Assembly (NCBI RefSeq): GCF_008831285.2
Contig: NC_045142.1
Coordinates: forward strand, 10,039,952-10,103,951
DNA from: Nymphaea colorata
Lineage: Eukaryota; Streptophyta; Magnoliopsida; Nymphaeales; Nymphaeaceae
Direction of reading: 5' to 3'
Length of the DNA: 64,000 nt
Positions 47,112 to 60,359 of the stretch are shown piece after piece; positions within the stretch are counted from its first letter, which is position 1, and each line of letters starts with the position of its first letter. A model generated the notes under the pieces. The model searched no databases. It saw only the letters and a list, made by a program, of their open reading frames with translations, and was not told where the DNA came from. The translations under genes were made by a program, and so were the position numbers.

Positions 47112-48547
47112 GAGAGAGAGAGAGAGAGAGAAAGGCTCAAACTCGACCACCATTATATACAACTCATCTGAAAGCAACATCTGCACATGCGTTTGGATTT
47201 GGTATTGAGTTTGCAGGATCATGTCTCACTTCGATTTGAATGGGATTTCGTTTGGAATTTTCAATCTGGTTTGAACCAAAGTTCACATTTGAATGCAATT
47301 TTTTCTTGTTCACTAAAAGATCTGGTAGATTTGAGAGTAAACTGATGTCTTTTCTGTATGCGAGATGTTGTAAACCATCACTTAAGTAAAACTCATCTTT
47401 CTCTCCTAGAGTTCTTAAAATAAGTGAAGTCTTACATTGCAAATATATTCGTAGCTTGTTTAATAACTTTCTTTTCTAATATACTGTTCTTGGCGGCACG
47501 GTTTGTACTTATGGCAACACCAAAAGTAATAATTTATTAAACCGTTACTAAGATGAAAATAATCAAAATACTGAACACAAATTTATGAAAAAAAAAACAG
47601 TTTCGATTCAACATAATTTAGTATAGTTAGTGAATTAATTAACTAAAAATTAAACAAACAATAACGCAAAAAAATAATCAGTTCTAAAATATTAATAACG
47701 AAAATTAAAACAAAAATAGTTCTACACTTAGAGACTGAAGAAAGAAGACGAAGATTGTATAACAGTGACTGATAAATTTACAGCTTGACAAGAAAACTAC
47801 TTGACTCTAGTAGGATAACCAAAAAATGTCTGCTTTTCCTGTCTCAAGATGAAAAATAACAGCCGCCCAAAAAAAAAAAAACAACAGTTCAAATTGCAGT
47901 AAAGTTAAATAACCCCAAAAATATTGCATTTTGGACAAATATGACTAACATGTATTTGCCATTTAACTAAATGAGCAATCAAAGCACACTAGTTTCTATA
48001 AAATAAAGGCAACCAGCCAAATTAGAATAGCAAAATACCATCACACTCATAGAGATTTTGTATTGCCGTTGTTTGGATCCTGTTTTCTGGAAATATACAT
48101 CCAGACATGATAGACATCCAAAATTAACAAATATTTTCCTGCGGACACCTTTTCACGATTATGACCACACGCCAAAAAAAAAAAGATTTGCGTATCTAAA
48201 AACTTCAAGGTCGTAAAAAAAAACACAATTTTCTACTAGAGTGAATTTTACAAGCCTTTAGAAAATAATAATCTAAACTTTTTCAGCTTTTAAAATCTCT
48301 TAACATTCATCAGAAACTTGCGCAGTAAACTTCAAATCCTGAGTTTCCTAAACATGCCTATATGGTTTATATTTGTGAAACATGTACTTTCAGATTGTGG
48401 AATGCATGCAGGACCAAAGAATACATTATATATATATATATATATAGATTGAGAGAGAGAGAGAGATTTCTGCAGCAAAATAGGCATAACTATACACTGG
48501 GGCACAATGGTGGAAGAAAATTTTAAATATTTTGAAAAAATTGATAG
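47112..48547. other. intergenic region upstream of GNAT and downstream of the bromodomain gene
   Basis: It contains the GNAT 5' flank, with a CT/GA run at 47.11-47.13 kb just before the start codon, and the 3' flank of the bromodomain gene with (TA)n and (GA)n runs at 48.43-48.46 kb. A TATA-like TATATAC (minus strand) lies near 47.16 kb, but I cannot assign a promoter with confidence. No gene is seen. Confidence 0.55.
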
Positions 48548-51500
48548 TCAAAGCTGAAGTGCCAAATCTGGCTGTTGACTATCAGAAATAGATCGAGATG
48601 ATGGCTTGGTTTGGCTTCTCATGTTCCTAGCTAGTTCGCAAGCATCTGTTGAATAAGGCACTTGAGCCTCAACCGAAGGTCCTGCTGGTTTAGACCCTTG
48701 ACCTTGTCCATAACCAGAGCTCAAACCATTCAACCGGGCCTGAACAAACGACATGTCCAAGACAGCCGACTGTCGAGGAAACTGAGAGAAGGATGAAGGC
48801 AGCGATGAATCAGGGTGATGAGGCCACAACCCATTCCTGGTGAAGCTGATCCCTGGAACCATTTCAGCAGTGCCTAGGCTTGTTGCCCTTGACAGGTTCT
48901 TCGCAGGTCCAGTTAGTGCTGCACCATTATCATGGCAATAAACCGGCCGCCTGAAATCTGCATCAGCACCTCCATTTCCACCAACCCAAGTGTTACCGTT
49001 TCTAGATACTATTTCTAGGAGTTTTGATTGAGAAACTGGCGGACTCAGCTCAGGTGCAGGCGCTAGAATTTGATTAGCGTTGGGCTGAACTGTTGGCTCA
49101 GGGACTACTGAACCCGCTGCAGCCCGGGAAACTGCTAATCCGATTCGAGCAGCAGGACAAAATGAACCAGATTGTACTGTTGAGGCCTGATCTCTATTGC
49201 CTCTCTCTGTCAAATTAGAATGGCCATTTGAAGCACTGGGTGCACTTGCCATCTTCTCTAATGGAAGTTGCAGCGGCGTGGCTGGAAGGGAGGCAGCCTT
49301 TGCAGCTTCCAACAATTTGCATCTCTGGATCTTCCTCCGAGCAACCATCTTTGCAGTAGGTCCCAGATCAGCAGCAAAACGGGTAAGGCTTTCCACATAC
49401 CCAAAATCCCCCTCACTTACCTGTAGAATCCTCGAATTAGAAGGGAAAAATAGATCATTCACAAACCAAAAGTCTGATAACCTGTATAAGAATAGTTGCC
49501 ATGAAGATTCAGGTATTTTAACAGACAATAAGGGCTTGTTCAGTTTCCACTAAATATCCAAGAAAAAACTGGATATTTGCATTAAATATATGATGTTTAA
49601 CAGTTTAAGATATCTGGTGTTTTAAAAAACCAGGAAAAATAGACAGGTTTTTACTAGAAACAAGACCAACTGGCAAGTAGGTAGTCTGAAAACCAGAAAA
49701 TTTTCTGGTTGTCAAATGCCTATAAACAGGGGCTTCTTTCTCCATAACGTCATTTCTGAAAACAAATTCCGCCTTTATTGATTCTAATATCATACAAACC
49801 CAAGGTTCCTGCTTCTTGATTTTAGAGTTCTACTCAATCGTCTCCCTGACCAAAAAGAGAGATAATTAGTCTTAGGACAGGGCAACATCAAGGAGGCTGA
49901 GAGTGAGAGATCTCCAAGCCCCGCAGAGGCAACAAGGTGAAAGTCGACTGATCTGAGAAGAATCCAAAATGAGTCTCCATTCCCCCAGGATCTTCATGTG
50001 CCCCAAGTGCTTTGGCAGGCATGCAGGAGAAGCATGCACATCAGCTTCATGCAGTCAGTTTGGAGATCCAGCTGAGGAAGATGCAGTTCATGTGTTACTC
50101 GTGCAGTATACTGGAGGGAGACATATTATTGTTGCCAAGTATACTTCTTGGGTGGCAGCCTCTGACCGCATCCAGGTGCTGGCAGATGGGAAGTCATGGT
50201 GGAGGGACTTAAAGTGATGAAGGAGACCAGGAAGCCGCCATTGGGAAAAACCCAGCAGGGGCTAGGCAAAAGAGAGAATTACCTACTGGTGATAAAGAGA
50301 AAGCACTGAAGAAATGAAATAGGTGCCTTGGCAAAAACAGGAGTAACTAGTGAAGGCTCAGCAGCTATGTCAGCACGGAGACCAGGGACAATTGCTACCA
50401 AGAAAAAAGGGTAGTCATGGTTGTGTGTAGATATGTGCCCTTGGGGTGGGTGTTTGTGTGTGTGCGTGTATGCAGAGGGGATAAGAGGACATGTAAAGTA
50501 AAGGAGAAAATGGGTACAAAAAAGATCAAATCGAATAGAATTTGGAAAAAGAAAGTCAGGCAGTAAGTAGAGCAACGAAGAGAAAGAATGGAAGGGAAAA
50601 ATATCTTTGGCTTAAAATGAATATCAGAGGAGACAGGACTACACAATAGCATTTGGAAAATCCGTATAAAGCCCCAAAACTTCCTCGTGTGGTGCTAATA
50701 TGCACCACCTTTTACTTATATGTGGTGACTCCTTTAGCAGATAAGTTAAAGACCTTGTAAAGATAGTCTTCCTATTTACTTGCTATTGTAAGATACAGTT
50801 CAAAACACAGCTAGTTAAAATCTTATTATCCTCTCCAGTTGTACTATAAACTTAGGGAATCTAAACTAAGTATCACTTTAGGAACCGAAATGAAATGGAT
50901 AAAGTCCATTTGTCCAAATTCATAAAAAAGAGCAGTAGGTTGTGCATCGAAGGAACTCACATAAGAAAGTTGTCTTGGGCCTTCATACAGTGGCAAGAAG
51001 ATAGAGTCGCTTCCACTAGAAGAAGGGCTCAAAGATCTATATGTGGAACGCCGATCTTCTTCAGTGAAACAAGATCTTGATCCATCCTTTAAAGAGCCTA
51101 AGACAATTCAAAATGCATGGAGCATATAAGTGAATTTTTTCAGAAGAGAGTATAGAAAGCATGATGATTATCACTACTGTCATAGAATTGTCTACTCATA
51201 ACTAAGTTTCTTTAGAAAAATAGTGATTTCAAGAATATCCCCAAGATATCTATCGCCTATATTATGGTTATCTTAGATAAATTTGAAATGCATGTAAAAA
51301 GAACAAGTGGTAGCACAAATATTTACAAAGGACATCATCAGAAGAGGAATACATGTGATCATCATGAAGATATGTGCAGTATAACTTTTAGGTCAGTTCC
51401 TTCAAATAGCATGTATCATAAGGCTGTATTTGGAGGCATGCAGCAAAAATTAGGTTAAATCAAGATTTTACCTAAAACCCAGTTTTTGAGAAACAAATTT

Positions 51501-54500
51501 TGTTCATGTGTAAATGACCAATAAAAAATTTAGCTGATCAAGGAGTTGATTCCAAATGTTTGTTTGGGAAAAACCATAAGCATCTATTACAACAGTTGAA
51601 AAAGGCAGTATGGCATTTAAAACCTAGAAATATTAAGAGGTCCACTGCAGCATATTGTTCTTCAACGAGCTTCTATTAACTATATCATATGTGTTCAGAT
51701 TCATGACACGACAGCATGAACCATAAACTCACTAGCATGCACAAGACAAAGATATGGACATGTATAGAAGAAACTTTCCCTCAATAATCAGTCCAATAAA
51801 ATCTAGGAAGGGGAGATCAACTTATCAACTATCACATACTGACCTAGGTCTTCTTGGTCTCTTCGTCGATCAGATAAAGGACTTGAACCATGAGCCACAA
51901 AAGATGGATGCTGGTTTCTTCCAGAACTCAAACTGGCAAGTAGGGAACCATGTTTCTCATTTGCAATAACAGAAGCACCATCTGGGGTTGCATTCCGCTG
52001 TTTTGTATGACTGGCAAGTATAGATGCCGAGACACGATCTGAGCTTCTACTTTCACCTTGGGGCCTTGAATTAGCAGAAACTCTTGATACCTTGTTCACA
52101 ATTTTACCAGTTTTTGTCTTTTTTGATAGATGGTCCAGCACGAAGTTCTCAGGATCAGTTTTGAGGCTGTGGAAGGTCTTCTTTGCTAGCTCTTGAATAG
52201 CACGAGCCTAGAAAATCCAGCAGTCTTCTATTCAATTAAAAAGTAGCTAGTACCTTTTCAGTAACTAACTACAACACCAAAACTGAAAACTTGTGACAGC
52301 AAAACCTCATTCACCTAGCTAGTTCAGAACGTTAGAAGAACCTAACCTGTCTATAGTATATGGTAGTTGAGGAATTGAAGTGCATTGCATTGCCAGATAT
52401 CAGAAAAACATCCCTCTGCAATTCATAAGAATATGATCAACATTCAATCCAATGACTACAGAATACAGGATTATCGCGTAAGAGGAAGACAAAATTTCTT
52501 CTTATGCATCAGAAAGATCAAAAATCAAGAGAATAGGGAAGCAGACAAAAAAAAAAGCTGTAGGTGGTTGACAGCAATCAACAGATACATGCCAAAGAGA
52601 AGAAGACCGTAGTAGAGCACTTTCCACATGAAAGAAGTGGACTTCACCAGGCCTCCAAAAAAACATAATTTAAAATATCATTATGCTGGATGGAAAGGGT
52701 CAACTTAGAACAAAAATTTGACAGTTAAAGAGCAAGTTTGTTTTGACCAGATATCGATAAATCACATCACATCTATCATTTCTCAGCCTGTTAATTTTTA
52801 TCGCAGGTCAAACCATCACAATCATACGTCAGAAGGGCACTTTACTTTTACCTACGCAAGGGTATTCACAATCAAAGGTTACACTTTCATTGAGCTTGTG
52901 CATGTGTGTGTGTAAGTGGTCCATGATTCGTTGTGCTTGCTACAAGGAATCACACATACTGGTAAAAACAAAGAATAACAGGGCAAAGAAAGTGGGGCTA
53001 CATCTTTGGTAATCCAGTGGCACTCTATAGATAATGACTCTTTTGAAACAGCAAAAACAAATTGGAAGGCAACAGTTTTTGAAAAGTGCAATAAGAAAGA
53101 CAACAAAATCCTTCGCAACAAATAGTTAAGACGCATTCTCACCAAAAAAAACAGTGAAACAAAAACATAATATAGAACCAACACTCAGAAGTCCATTAAT
53201 CGAAACAATTGGGTGTGTGTGTGTGGACTGTAATTTATTGTGCTTGGTATAAGGAATCACAAAAGCAGGCAAATTTGGAAAATTGTTTCACAACAATAAA
53301 GCACAAATTGGAGAGTAACATTTATAAAAATGTAATAAGAAAGACAACAACATCGTTTTGAAGAAAATATAAAGTTGCACTTTCCTGAAAGGAAGACAGT
53401 AAAGAAGAATATAACCAATGTTAGGAAGTCCGTTAATTGAAATAAGTGACACTCTTTCAGTAGAAACACAAAAATTATATGTAATCTGCAATAGCAAACA
53501 AGGTATGGCAGAAGGGTAAACCTCAAATTGCTCCAAAGTAGCATACATTCCTTCTTGAAGTTTGGCCCTCATTGTTCCAAAATCCATTGGTTCTTTGATT
53601 ATATCATAGTAACCTTCCACCTGTCAGAATAAAAACATTTTAACAAACAAATATTCATAGAGATCCAATCTAGAAACTTTGTCGCCAATTTATAAATCAA
53701 TTTTCAGATGCCCACCTCCTCAGGATCTACAGGTTCAGCAAAAATTTCATGTGTATCTTTCCTGACATGAAAAACTTCAGTTAAAATTAAAATTTAAAAG
53801 CAGTAACACCAAACAATTTTAAAAAATGCACATATGAGAGAGCAAATGAATCAAGAATGCAAACAGACTCAATTATTATATCCTTTACCTCTGCAATATG
53901 TCAAGGATAAGCTCAAGCGTTTTCTTGTCAGGTATCCAAGGCACTGATGGAGATCCTACTGACCTCTCTGCAGGAGAGAAAAAAAAACAATTCAGAAAAC
54001 TACGTCCGTACAAGAGGTTTGCAACCTAAACATGTAAACCCTTGCCATAAATGTCAAAAGGCCAGAGTATATAAGTTACTGAACCAACCAGTGCCACCCA
54101 AATCATCATCCTCATTTAGTACTCGCCCTTCCTGTAGAGAAAAGGTCATCTATTAGGCAAAAGATCTCTCAAGCACGGAATTATTTTCGTTGAAAGAAAC
54201 CTAAAAATACACAAGCATCCATCTTTCTCAATAGAACTTTTTAGATTGGAATTGGAGATGCATTTTAAATAGAACAAGAAAGTACATCTACTATATATGA
54301 AATGTGACAAGCATGACAACAATAATTGCGAGTGTAAGACATAACAATAGTCAGCCAGCATTAGAGTCTCGTCCAAGCAATTTTTGTCTTCCAAAAACAC
54401 AGAAGACATGGCGCCCTAAAAGCAGCTATAGAAAACTAATTGTTTCCATTCCAGATTGACAATGGCAACAGATGTCATTATACTGCAAAGTAGTTAAATA

Positions 54501-57500
54501 GCACCATTTGCAGATCAATTTCCAATAGCAATAAAGAACGGACTTACCATTTGTTCTTTGTTGTGAACAATAAGGTGAGATGATACCCTGCGACCTCTTC
54601 TTCCCATAGCTTTTTCAGATGAAAACTCTTGTTTATGAAAATGCAACAGTTTTGATCCCCTTTCCCAAACCACAAAGAATAAGGCACAACCCTATAGTAA
54701 TATATGGTTACACAGAACCTTTCCTGACCTAACATAAAAACCACAATGCCCTCCTCCTCATCCCAACCCTATCCCAATTCTCTCTTCCCTCTCATGGCGG
54801 ATTTTATTAGCCGTGAGAAACAACAGCAAAGTTTGCATATAGATTTCTTTCTCTGAACAACAACAGAACAAGCCACATACCCAAACTATTTTTACCTGAG
54901 AGTAAATGCTGAATTGATTACTGGACCATTTTGCCTCACAATAAATGTTAAAATAATAATGGTCAATCTTTCTCTGCAGCCTTTCTATTGATGGTTACCC
55001 ACTTTGTACACATTTATGTTGCTTCTCCTGTCATCAAAAATTTGTTCTCAGGTTTTCAACAGCAATATTAAATGACTTAGAAATGTGACTGCTTTTTATT
55101 AGCTCTAGCATCTTTTCTTGCCTTCTATAGGCATACAGTACGCCATATCAAAAGGGCAAGTCCTTAAAAGAAGAAGTATTGAGGTGGACTTGACCATTTT
55201 CACTTGCAATGTTACTATAACTACTATGACCCAGACCATATTATCAGGGAGAATATCATCAGGGACAATCTTATATTGAAACATTTTGTTCAATAGCAGG
55301 ATGAAACAACTACTCTTAGATAGGTAACATTTTAAGGAATGATTTTTTTTGTTTACCAGCTATTCAGAATATGGCAATACAATCACTCTCAATAGAGAGT
55401 TTGTAACACGAGGATGACTAGTGACTACCCAACCAAAGAAAAATCAGAGACCAATTTTCATTCTCCTGTATCAAGTGCTTAATGGATCAGAAATTATGTA
55501 TTCTGCAGTACAGCATAAACATATTTTAATAAGATTTACAACAATCGTCACTGACTTCCTTTTATAGTTTCAATTTCCGGTTGGACATCCCCCTATTTTT
55601 ATACGTACATACATATGCACGTATATACATACATAAATATATCCCAGACTACTCAAAGTAATGTTGAAAAGTATTTTAAACAATATCTCCAGATGCTAGC
55701 ACATTCACAACACCAATTTAGTCCAGAATATATAACATGACTTTTTTTACTATTAAATTTTGATGTTGAAAGAACTGTTAATGTTTTATGATTAACAAGA
55801 CATTTAAACCCAGAAAGTGATTAACTTAATATATGTTTCTTATCAAATAATTTTAAGATCAAATCTACAAGATTAGATGACACAAAAAGCAATTTGATAA
55901 CCTATTCCAAGGGTTCTGGTTTTCGTCCCTAATATAACTGGTCTGGGATACTTTCTCGGTATATATATATATATACACACACTACCGTGAGTCATCCGAT
56001 CAATGTGTTGATGGCTAACAGATAAGGAAATGCAATAATTAACTTTTTGAAAAGGTCAGTACCAGCAATCTTTCTTATTGGAGCCACGTAACTCTTATTT
56101 AAGCTAGTAGCCTTCCCTCCAATCAAACAAGATTAGACAATTGAGAACATAAAAGATTCAAAATAAAATTTTTGTTGTGTTAATATTGCTAAAATTTACA
56201 AACTTTAAATTTACCCAATATTTGGACCACACATTCAATGACTTGGAATGGCCACAGAGAGCATCAAAAAATGGTAAAAAAAAATATCTATTAGTTTCCA
56301 TTTTAAGAGGGAGACAAAAAATAAACAGATTTTGCAAAAGCTGACAACTCAATTTTAAATTGAATCTAAAAATCGAGATGCACTTCAGAAAATTGAATCT
56401 GGGAATAGGCAATGAACTTTCGACTCGAACAGGTAGACCAATCATAATTCTGCACCATTTTCAAGAATTGGCTTGCAAAGTAAAAAATGACTTTTTTGAC
56501 AGTATGGTGTGTTTTGGACCTCACCCGACTTATTAAATACACTTCAAAGCACTGGGTTTCTCACTTTCCAGAAGGGAACAGTGTATTCAATGAAATGGCG
56601 GATCGTTGAAGGAGTTATAAGAGCAGTTGGAGATTTTTTGGTACTTAAGGACATCAATACAGCATTTCTCTAAGGAGCATAAGAAACCATTCCTGATGTT
56701 CTATCCATGTTAAAGAAGTAAAGATAAAAAGCAGAGAACTTTCTGGAGTCCATACCAACGGTCAGAAAATAAGAGAATCCATAATGCAGCAATTCACCAC
56801 TGTACTTTGCCTCGGTATAAAAACTTTTGCTGGAGTAAAAATTGGAAGTAAAATGACTAAGGAAAAGTGTGCCAAAATTTGGTCCACTTAAATTCAAAAC
56901 CTTAGAAAGCACGAAATCATATTAAAATAGAAAGCACACCTATCACTGGAATTGATGCCACAGAACCAAGTTCACTTTTTTCACACGTAAAACTTATTGG
57001 CCCTTCTTACACCCTTTTATGGGTAATACATTTTAGAAACTATGTGAAAATAATGTGCAGAACAAGCACCGATTTGAATAGATCTGTCAAATCAGAAACT
57101 GCATCAAATTATTATTCAAATAGGCAGAAGCAAGAACGAATGATTTACCTGTCAAATTCCATGCAATAATTTTTTTCTCGAAAAGTCATATCTTTGGATG
57201 CTACTTGTATATGAATGCTAAAATAACAGATAATACTTTTATTTGATGCCAGCAATATGTAAATGTACATGGCAACTAGCAGCAATCCATATGATGGCAC
57301 CAGAAAGAAAGGTACCGAGCATGTTCTCCAGTTGTGTTCTTGATTAGCTCTTCAAGATTAAGCATTTATAGGAATAAATGTTTTTTCACTAATTTATCTC
57401 ACCAAGTATGAGGATAATATCTCTATGAGTTCATTCACTTTTGACACCATCGTTAACACCAAACAAGACATGTTTCTTTGGTATCATTTACCACATCTAA

Positions 57501-58919
57501 CCTTCATTTCTATAATGTAACTAACTGATTTACCAGAACACCAATGAAGAGATTGATACCAAAACTAGAAAAGGAGAGACAAGGAACCACCCACACTAAA
57601 CATGGACAGAGGAAACTTCTACAGTTCCCTACCAGAGTGCTTTCGGTAGAATCCCTACACTCACGTTACACAGGCACAATGTAGTTCATACACAGAATAC
57701 TAGGGTGTCGAATAAAAAATTGCCAAGGCTATTGGGAGGACTTGAATCAGAGATAACTTGAGAAAGGCAGTGATGGAAAAAAATATCCAGTATTTGGAAT
57801 TACGAGAACCATCCGATCTTACTGGCCCTTTTTTTTTTCCTTTTTATTCTCATTTATAGTTGGACCATGGGTTCATCAGTGAGATTCAATCCTGATATCC
57901 CTGATCAAGATATCTCTAACTTTCTTACTGAAATTTTACAGCTTTACCAGTCCCACATGCAAGAACCATAAGACCATTACTCCATATCTGTTACTACCTT
58001 GCCTCCAATAACCCAGCTATTTACTCACCGAACTTTACACATTCAAATGCTCAAGATCTCCCTTCTCATGACAATCCATGGAGAAATTTTCCATTACGCA
58101 TTATCTGTATTTCTCTCAAGAACCCCACAAGCCAATTAACGAATCTCCTTTTTCAACACAAGTCATTGCAAAAATTTACCGCTAAGCACTACCCGTGTTT
58201 CTCTCAATAACTCCACAAGGGCCATGCACCCCGTTCACTATGTTCTCCGTTTTCCCCTCTTCCTCACAAACAAAAGTCCTATCCCACTGAGCACCTGTCA
58301 CATGCATTCTCTGACACCATGCATAGCCATGAACATCATAGAAGGAACATCTTATAAAAGATCCGAACAACATAAATAGCCAGACCATCATCAGGTGCTA
58401 AAAATTTGAAGAGGACAACAAAGAATGCGAAAGTCTAGAAGAAACGCAGCGACTAAATGGGCAACCATACTAACTTGCAGCCCCGTGAACTATTAATGGA
58501 TAGACGAATAAATAACTGTATAAGGGAGGAAGTTAAAAGAAGACACCGAGTGAGTGATTGTGGCATGTTACCTTCTCCTCTTCCTCTTGCTCCTCCTCTG
58601 GTTGTTGGTGGTGGCGATGCTGTTGCCCATCTTCCCTTTCTTCCTCATCCTCCTCGTCCCCACCGTCCTCATCACCGTCGCCGCTGTCTGCACGCTTGGG
58701 GCCAGCGGAGCTAACGACGACCTCCACAACAGCCCTCAACCGCTTCTTCTTCCGGCCGCGCTTCCGCCCGCGCTGTGGTGCCGGGTGCACAGAGGAGGCG
58801 GGCTTCCTCCCGCGCTTGCCCCGGGGGGCACCGCTGGCACGCGTCAAGGCCGACAGTCTCCATGTGTCGAGGGCGGAGATTCTGGCGCTTCTCCGCTGCT
58901 GTCGCCCCTCCGCCATCAC
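48548..58919 (-). CDS. bromodomain-containing protein (9 exons)
   Basis: The exons are 58572-58919, 54089-54131, 53889-53967, 53716-53761, 53522-53620, 52347-52415, 51844-52207, 50961-51097 and 48548-49420, giving 685 residues with all phases consistent. The N terminus has basic nuclear-targeting clusters (KRGRKPA, RKRGRKKKRLR), then an acidic Asp/Glu run. A single bromodomain spans about residues 137-235: VPWIPDKKTLELILDILQR, IFAEPVDPEEVEGYYD, IIKEPMDFGTM, and SGNAMHFNSSTTIYY. The acetyl-lysine-contacting Asn is probably N219. Residues near 400-430 carry the block SLTRFAADLGPTAKMVARR, shared by plant BRD7/9-like proteins. The C-terminal 250 residues are low-complexity and Ser/Pro-rich. The likely role is chromatin reading in the nucleus. 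A second ATG follows immediately at 58916. Confidence 0.88.
49560..50290. other. unexplained gene-like insert in intron 8 of the bromodomain gene
   Basis: Between bromodomain exons 8 and 9 the base composition shifts upward in GC at about 49.86-50.28 kb. On the plus strand 49969-50217 is an open frame of 82 codons with CPKCFGRHAGEAC (a C-x2-C-x3-H-x4-C pattern, close to but not the CCHC zinc-knuckle spacing), later QYTGGRHIIVAKYTSW. I do not recognise a family. It could be a captured gene fragment, part of a decayed element or chance. Confidence 0.3.
52905..53360. repeat. diverged tandem duplication in intron 5 of the bromodomain gene
   Basis: A unit beginning with a GTGTGTGT run and continuing TTGTGCTTGCTACAAGGAATC, CAAATTGGAAGGCAACAG and AATAAGAAAGACAACAAAATC recurs from about 53210 as TTGTGCTTGGTATAAGGAATC, CAAATTGGAGAGTAACAT and AATAAGAAAGACAACAACATC. 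The second unit is shorter. AGAAGTCCATTAATCGAAAC at about 53.19 kb also recurs near 53.43 kb. Confidence 0.7.
54132..58571 (-). other. intron 1 of the bromodomain gene (4.4 kb)
   Basis: The donor is AAG|GTAACA and the acceptor CTCTACAG|GAAGGG. Apart from the MITE at 55.64 kb I see only AT-rich sequence with short, unconvincing open frames in both strands. Confidence 0.7.
55641..55950. mobile_element. MITE-like element, copy 3, in intron 1 of the bromodomain gene
   Basis: TATCCCAGAC at the left and its exact complement GTCTGGGATA at the right bound an AT-rich interior. The interior is shared with the copies at 7.8 and 32.6 kb (AATTTTGATGTTG, TTAATATATGTTTCTTATC, GATCAAATCTACAAGATTAG). The inner inverted repeat (TTCTGGTTTTCGTCCC on the right) is preserved on one side only. 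TA-rich microsatellite sequence flanks it. Confidence 0.65.
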
Positions 58920-59380
58920 CGCATTTCCCCCGATCCAAACGCGAGCCAGGAAAATCCCAAAACTTTTCCCAAGAAAATAGGCGAATGGCGAACGACCGAA
59001 AACTACACGGCTGGTCGAGAAATCCCCTCCTCAGCGGCAAGAGGAGAGAAACTTGTGGATCGGTTGAACCAGCAGTCACATCACAGAGAGAGGAGTGTGT
59101 GCGTGATGTGACCTGGGTCCTGTTTGGGTGTTTTTTTGATATGTTTTCGTTTTAGTTGCAGAAGGCGATTAAGGGGGAAATGCTTCCATAAGAAAAGCAG
59201 GAAAATCCTGGCTTCTGGAAGAAAACGAAGAAACTTTTGGGGTGTGGGAGAGAGAGCAAGGAAGATGGAATGGCTTACAGGCGAGGAGAGGAGAGTGTTG
59301 TTCCCTCTTTCCCTTTCTCCCTCACTCTCTCTCCTCCCTTTCGTCTTTTGGCTTCTCTCTCACCTTTTTCTCTCTTTTTT

Positions 59381-59411
<31 letters not shown>

Positions 59412-59420
59412 TTATCGATG
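58920..59420 (-). promoter_or_regulatory. probable 5' flank of the bromodomain gene with a long CT/GA tract
   Basis: Immediately upstream (minus-strand sense) of the start codon is about 200 bp of moderate GC. A pyrimidine-rich block at 59280-59412 ends in more than fifteen consecutive TC units (GA on the gene strand). GA/CT tracts are common near plant core promoters. No TATA box stands out and the transcription start was not determined. Confidence 0.4.
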
Positions 59421-59434
59421 ACGCTTCATTTTTA

Positions 59435-59785
59435 TCATCACCGGAACTTTTCCTTGGAAAAGAATGTGGGAAATGAAGTTGGTGTTTGATTACCATGCTG
59501 TTCTTCCATCACTCTGGGTTTCTGAAGCCACATAGAATGGGTTTCCTAGGATTATCGTTTCTCCCCAAATTTAGTGGAGTGTCTTTTGACAAGTTGATGA
59601 AGGAAAGGATCTCTCTATCTCTCCCTCCTTTAAGGAGAATCCACTTTCTTCAATCAACGGAACTTTTTCCTAGAAAAGGATGTGGGAAAATGAAATTGAT
59701 GTTTGATATTCATGACACAAGCTCTATGGAAATGGTTTCCTTATGATTATTGTTCTCGCTAGGTAGAGAGTGAGGTGTTTTGACT
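59435..59785. repeat. diverged direct repeat upstream of the bromodomain gene
   Basis: GGAACTTTTCCTTGGAAAAG with AATGTGGGAAATGAAGTTGG and later GTTTCCTAGGATTATCGTT (about 59.44-59.58 kb) recurs as GGAACTTTTTCCTAGAAAAG with GATGTGGGAAAATGAAATTG and GTTTCCTTATGATTATTGTT (about 59.65-59.78 kb). The first part also contains a short internal dyad (TTTCCNNGGAAA). Confidence 0.6.
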
Positions 59786-60359
59786 ATAGTCATAAAAAAT
59801 GTGTTTTTTTTCAAAAGACTGCATTAAAAATATAAAAAATAGTTTAATCCAAATAAAACGTGGTTTTTTGTTTTTTTTTTCATTTACGTGTTTTGTCAAC
59901 TTGCTTGTTTATATTTTATGATTTTTATAGATTGTTTGTCTACGTATTCTTTATGTTGTCTTATTAATTTCTCCTTTATTTTAACTTTTCCTAACTTTTA
60001 TGATTTTTTGAAATTTGCTGTAGTTTTCATGTTTTTTCCTCGTTTATTTCCAACTCACCATATTATATCAGAAAAAAACTTCGTTATTGAAAACATATAA
60101 ATGATATTTGTGAATATGGTTTGGACAAGTCGGATGCTTTTCATGGTAGAGGGATGAAAAACTCCAGTTTGGTTACACTTGTCCATGTACCAGCCATGTG
60201 TTCAGTTTTCCTAGGAATCGCTGAACTCTGTTTGGAAGAACATACCTTTTTCTCAAACAAATTTACCAAAGCTTGACTCAATAATTGTTATCTGCTCAAA
60301 TGTTGAGCACTCATTTGTAAATTTTCCTAAATTTTATTTAGTTCTTCTTCATCAAGCAT

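Noticed and set aside
46598..47113. 171- and 140-codon plus-strand frames rich in Arg and Ser
   Set aside because: They are antisense to GNAT exon 1, which matches a known family and splices in frame to three further exons.
58554..59155. 185-, 140- and 126-codon plus-strand frames and a 122-codon minus frame
   Set aside because: They are shadows of the GC-rich bromodomain exon 1, which shows basic clusters and an acidic run leading in frame into the bromodomain.
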